Shown here in pieces: positions 33,387 through 41,882 of a DNA stretch of 64,000 nucleotides. Position 1 is the stretch's first letter; each line of letters opens with the position of its first letter. Made by a program: the position numbers and the translations under genes. The notes under the pieces are model-generated. The model was not told the DNA's origin. It worked only from the letters and a program-made list of their open reading frames with translations, and searched no databases. The stretch is from Candidatus Aminicenantes bacterium (GTDB taxonomy: Bacteria > Acidobacteriota > Aminicenantia > Aminicenantales > UBA4085), in the NCBI GenBank assembly GCA_026393855.1, contig JAPKZJ010000007.1, forward strand, positions 1-64,000, in the 5' to 3' direction.

Positions 33387-33446
33387 GGTCGCCTCCTTCG
33401 GATGCGGGGGGATTATATCAGAATTCTTTCCGAACAGATTGCGCAT

Positions 33447-33747
33447 GCCGTCAAGCCTAGGCCTCCGCTAAAACCCAGTGTTATTGCTTCCGAAAAGGTC
33501 TTTTGCTGAGGCGAGGGGTATAGGGGGCCAAACCCACAGGCTTGGCAGCCCTATGCTTCAGCATAGGGTCGGCGAGAGAGCGGGCACGGTCCCGAGCCGG
33601 GCGGCGCTAAAAATATGTTCCTATCTATACGATGGAAGCCAAATGGACGAGGCTCCTTGGAGGGGTAGCAGCCCGAATCGGCCTCAGGCCGATTCGGGCG
33701 TTGGAGGGGGACCCGGCTAAAGGGTCCCCTTCCAAGGGAGTCCGAGC
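33447..33747 (-). other. Structured non-coding region with three strong hairpins
   Basis: This 300-base gap between the ABC permease stop and the dipeptidase gene has no credible frame but carries strong dyads. These are CCCTATGCT-TC-AGCATAGGG (33549-33568), a perfect 14-bp-arm hairpin with a one-base centre (33671-33699, core CGAATCGGCCT), and TTGGAGGGGGACCC/GGGTCCCCTTCCAA (33701-33736, one G-T). A second TTGGAGGGG at 33657-33665 could compete for the same right arm, so two alternative folds exist. It could be a terminator cluster, a leader regulating the dipeptidase, or an independent RNA. It matches no riboswitch I know. Confidence 0.5.
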
Positions 33748-35133
33748 CTATTCATGCCGCAAGGCGACAGCCGGGTCGACCCTCGCCGCGCGCCGGGCCG
33801 GGTAGATCCCGGCCGCCAGGCTGACCAGGACGGCAAAGACGATCGCCCCCAGGCAGAGCCAAGCCGGGAAGCTGAAATATCCCATGGCCGGAAGCCCTTC
33901 CTTGGCCGCGAAGTAGTTGATGACGGGGTTGATGATCCGGCTGACCGCCCAGCCCAGGACCAGCCCGAAAACGCCGCCGGCCAAGCCGATCAGACTCGAT
34001 TCGAAGACGAAGATCTTCTGAACGGCGGCCGGCGATGCGCCGACGGCCTTCATGATCCCGATCTCGTTGGTCCGTTCCAGGACCGACATGACCATGGTGT
34101 TGACGATGCCCAAGGCGGCGACGAAGATGGCGATCATCCCGATCGCGGCCAGCATCATGTCCATCAGGACAAAGCTGGTCTTGATCTGCTCGAACTGGTC
34201 GAGAAGCGAGAAGGTGGAGAATCCCCTATCCGCGGCGGCCCGCTTGACGGCGGCGGCGGCCGACAGGTCTTTGAGCCGCACGTTGACCGCGGAATAGCCG
34301 GCGCCCCCGGGTCCCGTCCGGAAAAGGTCCCAGATATTCGTCACGGACAGCTTGGGCAGCCGCCCGGCCGGGCCCGGCGGCAGCAGGATGTCGGAGGCCA
34401 ACGGGGTGACCCCCCCCCCGAACCCGCCCGTCTCCATGACCCCGGCGATCCGGAAAGAGGCGGACGTCCGCTTGAACGGCGAGGCCCCGCCGCCGAGGAT
34501 GGCCCCGATCTTGGCCGGATCGAATGAGGCCAGGTTGAACGACAGCGAGACGATCTCGACCGTCCGGCCGATCGCGGCAGCCGGATCGGCCAGGCCCATG
34601 GCCCGCAGGAGCCCCGCCCCGACCAGGACCGCTTCCTCGTCGTCGGAGGCGTACGGCCGGCCCACCCGAAGGGGGAGCAGACGCGAGCCCGCGATCCGGG
34701 CGGGAACGACCTGGACGAGGCGGAATTCCTCGGCCTCCCCGATCCGGATCATGGCCGGGAAGCGGACCTCGGGGAAGACGCTTTCGACCCCTGGGAGACG
34801 GCCCAGATCCGCCACGGCGGCATCGTCCAGGACGGCGGACTTGGCCCGCGCCGCCGGCTCGGCTGCGGCCCGTCGTCCCCGCCGGAGGCCGAAATCGCCC
34901 ATCCCCCCGCCGGCCGGCAGGACGGTCAGGGAATTGAAAAGGTCGAGCTTGGCGAAGTTGTCGGTCACGTTCTTCTGCATGCCCTTGCCGAAGCCGACCA
35001 TGGCCACCAGGGCCCCGATGCCGACGGTGACGCCGAAAGAGGTCAGAAAAGTTCGGAGCTTCCTCTGGCCCAGATCGGAGACGGCGAACTCCAGGTAATC
35101 GCGAAGCGACAAGCGGGGGGATCTGGCAGCCAT
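33748..35133 (-). CDS. MacB/FtsX-type ABC transporter permease
   Basis: The 461-residue inner-membrane protein has an N-terminal helix (about 31-50), a long MacB-type periplasmic core domain to about 315, and the three-helix FtsX domain (LMDMMLAAIGMIAIFVAALGIVNTMVMSVLERTNEIGIMKAVGAS...). The ERTNEIGIMKAVGAS motif contacts the ATPase. Such permeases drive lipoprotein or peptide export mechanotransmission. No ATPase or MacA-like gene is next to it in this window. It lies three bases downstream of an acetyltransferase gene and is presumably co-transcribed with it. Confidence 0.85.
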   Translation of the reverse strand: MAARSPRLSLRDYLEFAVSDLGQRKLRTFLTSFGVTVGIGALVAMVGFGKGMQKNVTDNFAKLDLFNSLTVLPAGGGMGDFGLRRGRRAAAEPAARAKSAVLDDAAVADLGRLPGVESVFPEVRFPAMIRIGEAEEFRLVQVVPARIAGSRLLPLRVGRPYASDDEEAVLVGAGLLRAMGLADPAAAIGRTVEIVSLSFNLASFDPAKIGAILGGGASPFKRTSASFRIAGVMETGGFGGGVTPLASDILLPPGPAGRLPKLSVTNIWDLFRTGPGGAGYSAVNVRLKDLSAAAAVKRAAADRGFSTFSLLDQFEQIKTSFVLMDMMLAAIGMIAIFVAALGIVNTMVMSVLERTNEIGIMKAVGASPAAVQKIFVFESSLIGLAGGVFGLVLGWAVSRIINPVINYFAAKEGLPAMGYFSFPAWLCLGAIVFAVLVSLAAGIYPARRAARVDPAVALRHE

Positions 35134-35136
35134 GGG

Positions 35137-36108
35137 TCAGGCCTTATGCAGGACGTACCAGCTTTCGGCCTCGGGCCGCCTGACGCCCCGAAAATCTATA
35201 ATCCGGTAGCCGAGGCGAAAAAGAGCTTGAAAGGCCTCCCGGGTCCGAAGCCGCCACTCCAAGGGAATCCGGCGGATCTCGGGGTCGGCCACGTCGGTCT
35301 CCTGCAGCATAAGGTAGAAATCGCGCGGCACGCGGACAAGCGCGAAATCTCCGGCCGCGGCAAGGTCTGCGGCCTCGACGATCTCGAGGTCCTGGGGGCC
35401 GGACGCGCCGGCCGTGGTCCGCCTGGAGATGCAGAGGATCGGCGGCGTCGCCTCCAAAAGGTCGGCCAGGTCGTAGGCGGGACGCGGCGGGGGCGCCTCG
35501 AGATCCCAATCCATGAAGAACCGGTCGGTGGGGACGTCGCGCCGATTGAGCCGTCCTCCGTATTCTCCGTAGGTGGCGACCCGGTATTCCAGGACGGACA
35601 TCCCGAAATGATGGATGTTGCGATAGGCGTTGACCCCCGTTAAAGGATCGTAAGTGCACACGACGTGGCCGAGGCCGAAGACACCGCGCAGGATGTCGCG
35701 CTGGAATTCTTTGAGGGCCACCCCGAGACCGGCGCCCTGGCAGGCGGGCTTAACGGCCGTGTACTGGGCGTAGAACCACAGGTTTGCCGGTGAGCGGAAG
35801 CCGATCGATTTGTCCCGGATGCCGACGAAGCCATAGGCGAAGCCGACTAGGCGGTCGTCGGCCTCGGGGAGTCGTCCGTCCGGCCCGGCGTCATAAGCGG
35901 CCAGGAAAAGCGCGCTTCCGTCGTGCAGGAAGTTCTCGCACATCAAGTTGCGCGTTCCGGCCATGTGGTCCTCGGGGAAGCCCCAGACCTCGTTCCGCAG
36001 ATGGTCGTATTTGGCATAAGCGCCGGCATCGGGGGAGGCTTCCACTTGAAGCCGATAAGTCCGGCCTCCGGCTTGGTGGAGCCTGGGGGACAGCAGGGCA
36101 TCGTTCAT
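35137..36108 (-). CDS. GNAT-like predicted acetyltransferase (COG3375 type)
   Basis: The 323-residue protein has a GNAT-like core with RLVGFAYGFVGI, YAQYTAVKPACQGAGLGVALKEFQRD (acetyl-CoA loop Q-G-x-G-x-G-like) and TYDPLTGVNAYRNIHHFGM. A second domain of about 120 residues follows. The layout agrees with COG3375-type predicted acetyltransferases, whose substrates are unknown. It has no strong ribosome site at ATG 36108. It is probably first in a two-gene unit with the MacB-like permease. Confidence 0.65.
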   Translation of the reverse strand: MNDALLSPRLHQAGGRTYRLQVEASPDAGAYAKYDHLRNEVWGFPEDHMAGTRNLMCENFLHDGSALFLAAYDAGPDGRLPEADDRLVGFAYGFVGIRDKSIGFRSPANLWFYAQYTAVKPACQGAGLGVALKEFQRDILRGVFGLGHVVCTYDPLTGVNAYRNIHHFGMSVLEYRVATYGEYGGRLNRRDVPTDRFFMDWDLEAPPPRPAYDLADLLEATPPILCISRRTTAGASGPQDLEIVEAADLAAAGDFALVRVPRDFYLMLQETDVADPEIRRIPLEWRLRTREAFQALFRLGYRIIDFRGVRRPEAESWYVLHKA

Positions 36109-36209
36109 GGTTGGGACTTCAAACCGGATTGTAGCCCAACCGGCCTGGGAAAGAAACCCGGGCCAGGGAAGGTTTTCTCCATTCGTGCGTCTAATGGAAG
36201 AGGGTTGGT

Positions 36210-36238
36210 TTGTCTAAATCGGCCGCTCGTGGTAAAAA
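36210..36238 (+). promoter_or_regulatory. Probable promoter of the diacylglycerol-kinase-like gene
   Basis: TTGTCT (36210-36215) and TAAAAA (36233-36238) are 17 bases apart, and the ATG follows at 36259. The -35 and -10 boxes are partial matches. Confidence 0.4.
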
Positions 36239-36258
36239 TAGGGTTTAATCAGGATTGG

Positions 36259-37191
36259 ATGATGCCCCATCGAAAGCCGTCTCCTTACGTGGCCGGAAAG
36301 CGGGTCGTCGTCGTTGTCAATCCCCACTCGGCCCGCCAGAAGTGGCGCCGATCGCCGAAAGTCCGCGCTTACTTGAACGCCCGCTTCCCGGGCCGGGTCT
36401 ACGACCAATTCGCCGGCAAGGCCGAGATGATCGAGACGGTGGCGCGGCTCAGCGCCGAAAACGACGTCATTCTCGGGCTGGGCGGGGACGGCACCTTGGC
36501 CGACATCATGCAGGGCATCGTCAATGCCGGCCGCCAGGCCGACGTCCTGATGGGCATCATCCCCTTCGGCAGCGGCAACGCCCTACGCAAATCCCTGCGC
36601 ATCCCCAAACAGGCGCGGGCCGCGGTCAAGGCCTTCTACCGCGGCCGGCCGCGGGCCATCGACCTCATCGACGTGGACGGCCGGGTGGCCAGCTTCGTCA
36701 GCATCGGGGCGACGGGGATGGTGACGCACCGCAAGGCCCAGATCAAGATCCCGGGCCTGGCTGGCCATCTGCTGGCCTCGACCCGGCTGGCCTGGCATCC
36801 GCGCGAGTACTTCGAGATCGAGCTCTTTGACGGGCTCGACGATGCGGGCGAAGTTTTCGTCCACAAGATCCTGCGGCTCAAGATCTTTGATTGCATCGTC
36901 AACAAGACCAATCACTTCGGCTACAACTGGGTTATCGCCCCCAAAGCCAAAATCGACGATGGCTACCTCGACGTCACCCTCTTCGACATCCGGGCCTACA
37001 ACTACCTGGTGAATTTCCCCCTGATCTACCTGGGCTACTACCAGAAGATCCTCAAGCACTTCAAGGCCCGCCGGGTGGTGATTCGGGGCGAGATGCTGCA
37101 CGCCCAGTACAACGGCGAAATCCTGGAACCGCGGCGCGAGCTCGAGCTGAAGGTCCTGCCCAAGGCCATCCGCGTTATTCGCCCTCGCTGA
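36259..37191 (+). CDS. Diacylglycerol kinase/sphingosine kinase family lipid kinase (YegS/DagK-like)
   Basis: The 310-residue protein has the DAGK catalytic domain: VVVNPHSARQKW, GLGGDGTLADIMQGIV (the GGDGT nucleotide motif, about 76-80), and IPFGSGNALRKSL. A C-terminal beta-sandwich domain closes with MLHAQYNGEIL, where the family normally has D-G-E. It phosphorylates a lipid alcohol such as diacylglycerol at the membrane. It starts at ATG 36259 (a second ATG at 36262) with a weak AGGAT site. It ends 17 bases inside the convergent DUF429 gene. Confidence 0.85.
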   Translation: MMPHRKPSPYVAGKRVVVVVNPHSARQKWRRSPKVRAYLNARFPGRVYDQFAGKAEMIETVARLSAENDVILGLGGDGTLADIMQGIVNAGRQADVLMGIIPFGSGNALRKSLRIPKQARAAVKAFYRGRPRAIDLIDVDGRVASFVSIGATGMVTHRKAQIKIPGLAGHLLASTRLAWHPREYFEIELFDGLDDAGEVFVHKILRLKIFDCIVNKTNHFGYNWVIAPKAKIDDGYLDVTLFDIRAYNYLVNFPLIYLGYYQKILKHFKARRVVIRGEMLHAQYNGEILEPRRELELKVLPKAIRVIRPR

Positions 37192-37825
37192 GCGCGGGCA
37201 GCAGGATGGCCCCGGTCCGGAAATCTCCCAGAACCTCGGCCCGGCCCAGAAGGTACAGGCGGCCGACATAAGCACCCGTGGCGGCGTCAAGCTCGTGCTC
37301 CGACATCTCCGAGGTCAGCCCCCGCAGCCCCAGCCGGGTCAGCCCAACCCGCAGACCTCGCCGATCGCGGCGGGCCCGGGGGATGTCCCAGACGTCCTGC
37401 GCCCCGCCGGGGTACATCTCCAAAGACCGAAAACCGGCCCGTTCAAGGCGTTTCTTGAGGGCCATGCCACGCACGGTCAGGCCGCGCATCGGGCCGAGGG
37501 TGATCGGAAAGAAGGGGATTTTGCGGGCTTTGAGCTCCAGGTCACAGGGACGGTAATGAGCGCCGTTGCGGTCGTCGATCGAGCGGCGGCCGGGAGGCAG
37601 GTGGAGCGGTGCATCGATAACCACCAGGTCGGGACGGCCGGCCTTGACGAAGGCCAGGATCTCGTCATCCCCGCCGAGCTCGGCGGTCGTCGCGGTCATC
37701 GTCCGCAGGAGGCAGGCTCCCGTGGGGCGCGAGGGGACGCCGGCCAAGTCGAGCCCGGCGACGACGATCGGTCCGCGGCGGCGGCGCGGAGGGGGCGCCG
37801 AGGCGGCGGCGGGCCGATGCGTCAT
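37175..37825 (-). CDS. DUF429 family predicted nuclease
   Basis: The 216-residue protein matches DUF429, an RNase H-like fold predicted to be a nuclease: VVAGLDLAG at the first strand, LVVIDAPLHLP around residue 82, FRSLEMYPGGAQDVW, and HELDAATGAYVG near the C-terminus with acidic residues expected for metal binding. It starts at ATG 37825 after GAGGGGAC. It overlaps the convergent lipid kinase gene by 17 bases. Confidence 0.75.
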   Translation of the reverse strand: MTHRPAAASAPPPRRRRGPIVVAGLDLAGVPSRPTGACLLRTMTATTAELGGDDEILAFVKAGRPDLVVIDAPLHLPPGRRSIDDRNGAHYRPCDLELKARKIPFFPITLGPMRGLTVRGMALKKRLERAGFRSLEMYPGGAQDVWDIPRARRDRRGLRVGLTRLGLRGLTSEMSEHELDAATGAYVGRLYLLGRAEVLGDFRTGAILLPALSEGE

Positions 37826-37973
37826 GTCCCCTCTCCGTTGCCCATCGGCGCTCAATCTATCGCGACGGTGGACCCAAGTCAATCCGGGACCGGGGCCTGC
37901 CCGAACGCCGCGCCGGGAGGCGCGGGCCCGTCGGCCGCCGGGCGTCCGGTCGCGCGGCCGGGACGCGGCGGAC

Positions 37974-38384
37974 TCAGGCTTCGGCGATATGGGAGGTGAT
38001 TTCGAAATCCGGCGGAAAGGCCAGGTGGGCCTTGACGGCGCATTTGTCGGCCGCTTTGATCACGGCCTCTTTGTATTTGGCCGGGAAACCGGCCGGCAGA
38101 TGGATCTCGATGCGCACCATCTCTATGAGCTTCGACTTCGGGCCCCGCTCCATGCGTTGAACCAGGGTGATCCCTTCGGTCGGAATCTTCCGCTCCTGGC
38201 AGAAGGCGAGGACATAATAGCCGGCGCAGGTCGCCAGGGACGCCAGAAACAAGTCGAACGGAGAAGGGGCGGCGTTTTCACCGCCGGCGTGGACGGGCTG
38301 GTCGGTCAGGATGGAAAAACCCCGCAGGCGGGCTTCCACCCGGCTTCCGCCGGGCAATGTGACGAGAATCTCGTTATCGGTCAT
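37974..38384 (-). CDS. OsmC/Ohr-like protein
   Basis: The 136-residue protein is an OsmC-family member: GENAAPSPFDLFLASLATCAGYYVLAFCQ holds the conserved catalytic-type cysteine in LATCAG and a second cysteine in AFCQE. OsmC proteins reduce organic hydroperoxides with two cysteines, though some members have other roles. The second cysteine lies close to the first rather than about 60 residues away, so peroxidase activity is uncertain. ATG 38384 overlaps the RNA methyltransferase stop by 11 bases. Confidence 0.8.
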   Translation of the reverse strand: MTDNEILVTLPGGSRVEARLRGFSILTDQPVHAGGENAAPSPFDLFLASLATCAGYYVLAFCQERKIPTEGITLVQRMERGPKSKLIEMVRIEIHLPAGFPAKYKEAVIKAADKCAVKAHLAFPPDFEITSHIAEA

Positions 38385-39153
38385 GGTCGGACTCCTTTGG
38401 GTCGGAATTCACTCCCTTGGCGAACAAGGCCAGCAGGAACCGCCGGTCGCGGGCGGTCATCGCCAGCCGGCCCAGCAGGTCGCGGGTCAAGGCGGAGATA
38501 TGAACTTTGTTGCCGGCATGGATGAAGCGCTTGGCTTCGAGCTGCCGGAGGATGAGGTCGATGGCGGCGTCCTGCTCCGGCCGCGGCAAGGGCGGCCCGG
38601 CATTGCGGCCCGGCTCGCCTCCGGCCGGAGGCGCCCCGGAATTGAAGAACGTGAAGAGCGTCAAGAGCACGGCCGCTGCGAGGTTGTAGGAGGGCTGGCG
38701 TCCGGCCTGGGGGATGGTGAAGACGCAGTTGGCCCGCTCGATCTCCTCCGCCGTAAGCCCGGTCCGCTCGTTGCCGAAAAGCAGGGCGACCGTCGTCCCC
38801 GGCGGCTGCCCGCCGATCATCCGGGCCGCCTCGTCCAGGCCGACGACGGTGGAATGGCGCCGCATCCGGGCGGTGGAGGCGAGGACGATCTCGCGGTCGG
38901 CCAGGGCCGCCTCGAGGGTCGGAAAGACCTTGGCCTGTTCGAGGATGTCCTCGGCGTGGACGGCGGTCTTGCGCGCTTCGGCCGGGAGAGCCCGGCGGCT
39001 GACGATCCGCAGGTCGGCGAAGCCCGTGTTCTTCATGGCCCGGGCGGCCAAGCCGATGTTCTCGGAGCTCTCGGGCCGGCAGAGAATAACCGAAGTCCGG
39101 GACGGCAAACCGGGCCCGGAAGGAGCGAGCAGCGGAACCGTTGGTCGGGCCAA
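38374..39153 (-). CDS. TrmJ/SpoU-type tRNA 2'-O-methyltransferase
   Basis: The 259-residue protein has the SPOUT/TrmH knotted fold: VILCRPESSENIGLAARAMKNTGF (motif 1 with N and R), TVALLFGNERTGLTAEEI (motif 2) and FTIPQAGRQPSYNLAAAVLLTLF (motif 3, S-Y-N-L-A). The C-terminal helical extension is as in TrmJ, which methylates position 32 of tRNA. The frame begins with TTG 39153 preceded by GAGG eight bases upstream. It is co-transcribed with the OsmC-like gene. Confidence 0.85.
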   Translation of the reverse strand: MARPTVPLLAPSGPGLPSRTSVILCRPESSENIGLAARAMKNTGFADLRIVSRRALPAEARKTAVHAEDILEQAKVFPTLEAALADREIVLASTARMRRHSTVVGLDEAARMIGGQPPGTTVALLFGNERTGLTAEEIERANCVFTIPQAGRQPSYNLAAAVLLTLFTFFNSGAPPAGGEPGRNAGPPLPRPEQDAAIDLILRQLEAKRFIHAGNKVHISALTRDLLGRLAMTARDRRFLLALFAKGVNSDPKESDHDR

Positions 39154-39218
39154 TTCTGAACCTCTATTTGGATTCTATTCTATTTCCGAGCCGAGAGAAA
39201 CGGGAGCCCGGCGCGGAC

Positions 39219-39386
39219 TCAGCGGCCGAACCCCGAGGCCGCAAGACCCCCGATGAGGGCCCCATAGAGCACGGAGCGAATGGGGTTGGATGTCAGCAGG
39301 CAGACTCCCGATCGGCAGCCGACCAGCTTGTAGTAGAGAAACCCGACGACGGCGCCGGCGGCGATGCCGATGAGAGTGATAAGCAT
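39219..39386 (-). CDS. DUF6132-like small membrane protein (55 residues)
   Basis: A 55-residue frame starts at ATG 39386 with GGAAGGA just upstream and its own strong promoter. It has two membrane helices, residues 1-20 (LITLIGIAAGAVVGFLYYK) and 40-52 (LYGALIGGLAASGF), around a conserved-looking loop GCRSGVCLLTSNPI with two cysteines. The GCxSGxCxxTSNP loop is the signature I associate with DUF6132 proteins, which often occur with rhodanese or YeeE/YedE sulfur-transfer genes. No such partner is adjacent here. Confidence 0.75.
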   Translation of the reverse strand: MLITLIGIAAGAVVGFLYYKLVGCRSGVCLLTSNPIRSVLYGALIGGLAASGFGR

Positions 39387-39430
39387 GGCTTTCCTTCCGA
39401 GAGAGAAGTGATTCTATATATTCGTTATTT

Positions 39431-39459
39431 TTTATATAACATATTTAGAATACTGTCAA
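39431..39459 (-). promoter_or_regulatory. Strong sigma-70 promoter of the DUF6132-like gene
   Basis: On the minus strand TTGACA (39459-39454) and TATAAA (39436-39431) are 17 bases apart in an A/T-rich tract. The leader is about 40 bases. The promoter lies directly beside element copy B, about 20 bases from its edge. Confidence 0.8.
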
Positions 39460-39478
39460 GTCTCTTTTCCCCAAATAC

Positions 39479-39819
39479 TCGCCCAATTCGGGGGAGGGCC
39501 GTTCGGGGTATCGTCCCGGCGGCTTCGGGCTTTACTCGCCTTTTCCCACAGCTCTCTTCGGCGCCTCCAGCGCTTCGCAGTCCTCGGAGGGACGCCGCTC
39601 CGACCGTCCCCGCGAGGGCGGAACTCCGCATTCGAGATCGTGCGGTCTTGGAGACCGCCCACTCCGTTTCGATCCCGCTAGATAGTCGCGTGCTCAAACA
39701 GCCCTCGGCGCCTGGCCAGAGCCAGGTTCCCTCAGAGAGCTATGGAAAAAGGCGCCGCCCTTGCGATTTCGCCGTTGGCCGACACCCCGAACGGCCTTAG
39801 TCTCCCCGGGATTGGGCGA
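39479..39819 (-). mobile_element. Hairpin-rich terminal-inverted-repeat element, copy B (about 341 bp)
   Basis: The left edge TCGCCCAATTCGGGG and the right edge (reverse complement TCGCCCAATCCCGGGG) are inverted repeats, each followed by GGCCGTTCGGGGTA or a near match. Interior blocks match copies A, C and E in reverse orientation: GTTTGAGCACGCGAC, GATCGAAACGGAGTGGG, CTCGAATGCGGAGTTCCGCC, CCTCGCGGGGAC and GACTGCGAAGCGCTGGAGG. It lacks the GGTATCATGC block and the second 12-bp hairpin. It stands between two divergent strong promoters (39,431 minus and 39,858 plus) and is non-coding. Confidence 0.8.
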
Positions 39820-39857
39820 CGGACCTTTCTTTCTTCCATTCGGGACCGGCAGCTGAT

Positions 39858-39885
39858 TTGACGCGTTTGTCGAATGGACTATAAT
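39858..39885 (+). promoter_or_regulatory. Strong sigma-70 promoter of the DUF2284 gene
   Basis: TTGACG (39858-39863) and a perfect TATAAT (39880-39885) are 16 bases apart. The ATG follows at 39918, giving a leader of roughly 26 bases with a weak AAGGA-like site. Confidence 0.8.
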
Positions 39886-39917
39886 TAGCCAAAATTCACG
39901 AAACAAGGACGCCGGAC

Positions 39918-40457
39918 ATGCCCGAACGCAAGCGACTCGAAACCCTATTTGAGAAGAACGGCTTTTTCGATTATCGTTGGCTCGACCCGGCCGGGATCGT
40001 TGTGGCCCAGTGGGTCCGGATGAAGTGCCTCTACGGCTGCCCCGATTACGGCAAGGCCGCTTGCTGCCCGCCCAACACCCCGTCGGTGGCGGAGTGCGAA
40101 CGATTCTTCAGGGAGTACAAGCAAGCCGCTATATTCCACTTCGAGAAGGCGGTCGACAAGCCGGAGGACCGCCACGACTGGAGCCGCGGCATCAACGGCC
40201 GGCTCTTGGATCTAGAGAAAGAAGTTTTCTTGAGCGGCTTCGTCAAGGCCTTCCTGCTGCCCATGGACAGCTGCGGCGTCTGCGCCTCGTGCGCGGGGAT
40301 GAAGACAGGCTGCAAGGATCCCAAGCGGGCCCGGCCGTCGCCGGACGCCATGGCCGTGGACGTCTACGCGACCATCCTACGGGCCGGCTACCCCATCGAG
40401 GTTTTGGCCGACTATAAAAAGACCATGAACCGGTACGCCTTTCTGCTGATCGAGTAG
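39918..40457 (+). CDS. DUF2284 predicted metal-binding protein
   Basis: The 179-residue protein matches DUF2284. It has a Cys-rich N-terminal cluster MKCLYGCPDYGKAACCPPNTPS (cysteines near 37, 41, 49, 50) and a second cluster CGVCASCAGMKTGC (about 115-128), together able to hold an Fe-S cluster or metal. The family is common in anaerobes and its function is unknown. It has its own strong promoter and is followed 33 bases later by malic enzyme with a separate ribosome site, so read-through is possible. Confidence 0.82.
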   Translation: MPERKRLETLFEKNGFFDYRWLDPAGIVVAQWVRMKCLYGCPDYGKAACCPPNTPSVAECERFFREYKQAAIFHFEKAVDKPEDRHDWSRGINGRLLDLEKEVFLSGFVKAFLLPMDSCGVCASCAGMKTGCKDPKRARPSPDAMAVDVYATILRAGYPIEVLADYKKTMNRYAFLLIE

Positions 40458-40490
40458 CCCCGCCCGAACGGGGCCGCGAGGAGCATCGCC

Positions 40491-41843
40491 ATGTGGTGGG
40501 AAGAAAAAATCATGCGCACCTTCCGCTGCCGACTGCGGCAGGTGCCCGGGACCTTGGGCCGCTTCCTCTCCCGCCTGGGCGAGGCCGGCGGCGATGTCGG
40601 CGAGATCCGCGTCCTGCGCCAGGGCATCGGCCAGGTCGAGCGCGATATCGTCGTCTTCGCCGACTCGCCGGCCCACATGGACCGGCTCATCGCCCTGGCC
40701 GGCGGCGTCGCCGACGTCGAGCTTCTCGAAGTCCGCGACGACGTACTGGAGATGCACCAGGGCGGCAAGATCGCCATCCGGAGCCGCTACAAGATCGACA
40801 GCCTGGAGGTCTTGCGCAAGGTCTACACGCCCGGTGTGGCCGAAGTTTGTCTCAAGATCAAAGAGGACCCCTCCCTGGCCCGCCGCTACACCTGCATCCG
40901 CCACTTTGTGGCCATCGTCACCGACGGGACCGCCGTGCTCGGCCTGGGCGACATCGGGCCGCAGGCGGCCATGCCGGTCATGGAAGGCAAGGCCAGCCTG
41001 ATGGAGACGCTGTGCGGCCTGTCGGGCGTGCCCATCCTTCTCTCGACCAAAGACGTCGACCAGATCGTCGAGGCGGTGGTCGCCATCGCCCCCACCTTCA
41101 GCGCCATCCAGCTCGAAGACATCTCCGCCCCGCGCTGCTTCGAGATCGAGCGTCGCATCCAGGAGCGGGTGGATATCCCGGTCATGCACGACGACCAGCA
41201 CGGGACGGCCTGTGTGGTCACCGCCGCCCTCCTCAACGCCGAGAAGGTCGCCGCCCGGAGGCCTTTGGCCGACAGCCGCATCGGGGTCATCGGCCTGGGC
41301 GCCGCCGGAATGGCCATCTCCAAGATGCTGATGTTTCTGACCGGCCGCCCGGTGGCCGGCGCCGATCTTGCGGCGGACGCCCTCGACCGCCTGGCCAAGG
41401 CCGGCGGCCGGCCGGCCGGGCTGGCCGAGATCATGGCCTCCTCGGACGTCATTGTGGCCGTGACCGGAGCCGCCGGGTTGATCAAGCCGGACATGGTCCG
41501 GCCTGGTCAGATCATCCTGGCCCTTTCCAACCCCGCGCCCGAGATCGAGCCCGACGCGGCCCGCCAGGCGGGTGCCGCCTTCGCCGCCGACGGCAAGTCG
41601 GTCAACAACGTCCTCGGTTTTCCCGGCATCTTTCGCGGCGCCGTGGACGCCAACGTCCGGCAGATCACGCAGGACATGCTGCTCGCGGCGGCCCGAGCCA
41701 TCGCCGACACGGCTCGCCCCGGCGAGATCGTCCCCAGCCCGCTCGAGCGCACCCTGCACCCGAAAGTGGCCCGGGCCGTGGCCCGGGTGGCGCTGGAGAA
41801 GGGCCTCAACCGGGATGATCTGACCGGCTATTTCGACGACTGA
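40491..41843 (+). CDS. NAD(P)-dependent malic enzyme with N-terminal ACT domain
   Basis: The 450-residue enzyme decarboxylates malate to pyruvate. Residues about 5-85 form an ACT-like regulatory domain (FRCRLRQVPGTLGRFLSRLG). The catalytic part includes VYTPGVAEVC (catalytic Tyr), GTAVLGLGDIGPQAAMPVMEGKA (catalytic Lys region), metal ligands in QLEDISAPRCFEIE and MHDDQHGTA, and the nucleotide loop GLGAAGMAISKML. ACT domains suggest allosteric control by an amino acid. GGAG lies nine bases ahead of ATG 40491. Confidence 0.93.
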   Translation: MWWEEKIMRTFRCRLRQVPGTLGRFLSRLGEAGGDVGEIRVLRQGIGQVERDIVVFADSPAHMDRLIALAGGVADVELLEVRDDVLEMHQGGKIAIRSRYKIDSLEVLRKVYTPGVAEVCLKIKEDPSLARRYTCIRHFVAIVTDGTAVLGLGDIGPQAAMPVMEGKASLMETLCGLSGVPILLSTKDVDQIVEAVVAIAPTFSAIQLEDISAPRCFEIERRIQERVDIPVMHDDQHGTACVVTAALLNAEKVAARRPLADSRIGVIGLGAAGMAISKMLMFLTGRPVAGADLAADALDRLAKAGGRPAGLAEIMASSDVIVAVTGAAGLIKPDMVRPGQIILALSNPAPEIEPDAARQAGAAFAADGKSVNNVLGFPGIFRGAVDANVRQITQDMLLAAARAIADTARPGEIVPSPLERTLHPKVARAVARVALEKGLNRDDLTGYFDD

Positions 41844-41882
41844 CCGCCTAAGCTTTCTCGAGCTCCTTCCTAGGGGGTTGCC

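Noticed and set aside
33478-33720. An 80-codon plus-strand frame in the structured region
   Set aside because: It runs through perfect hairpins, has no ribosome site and resembles no protein.
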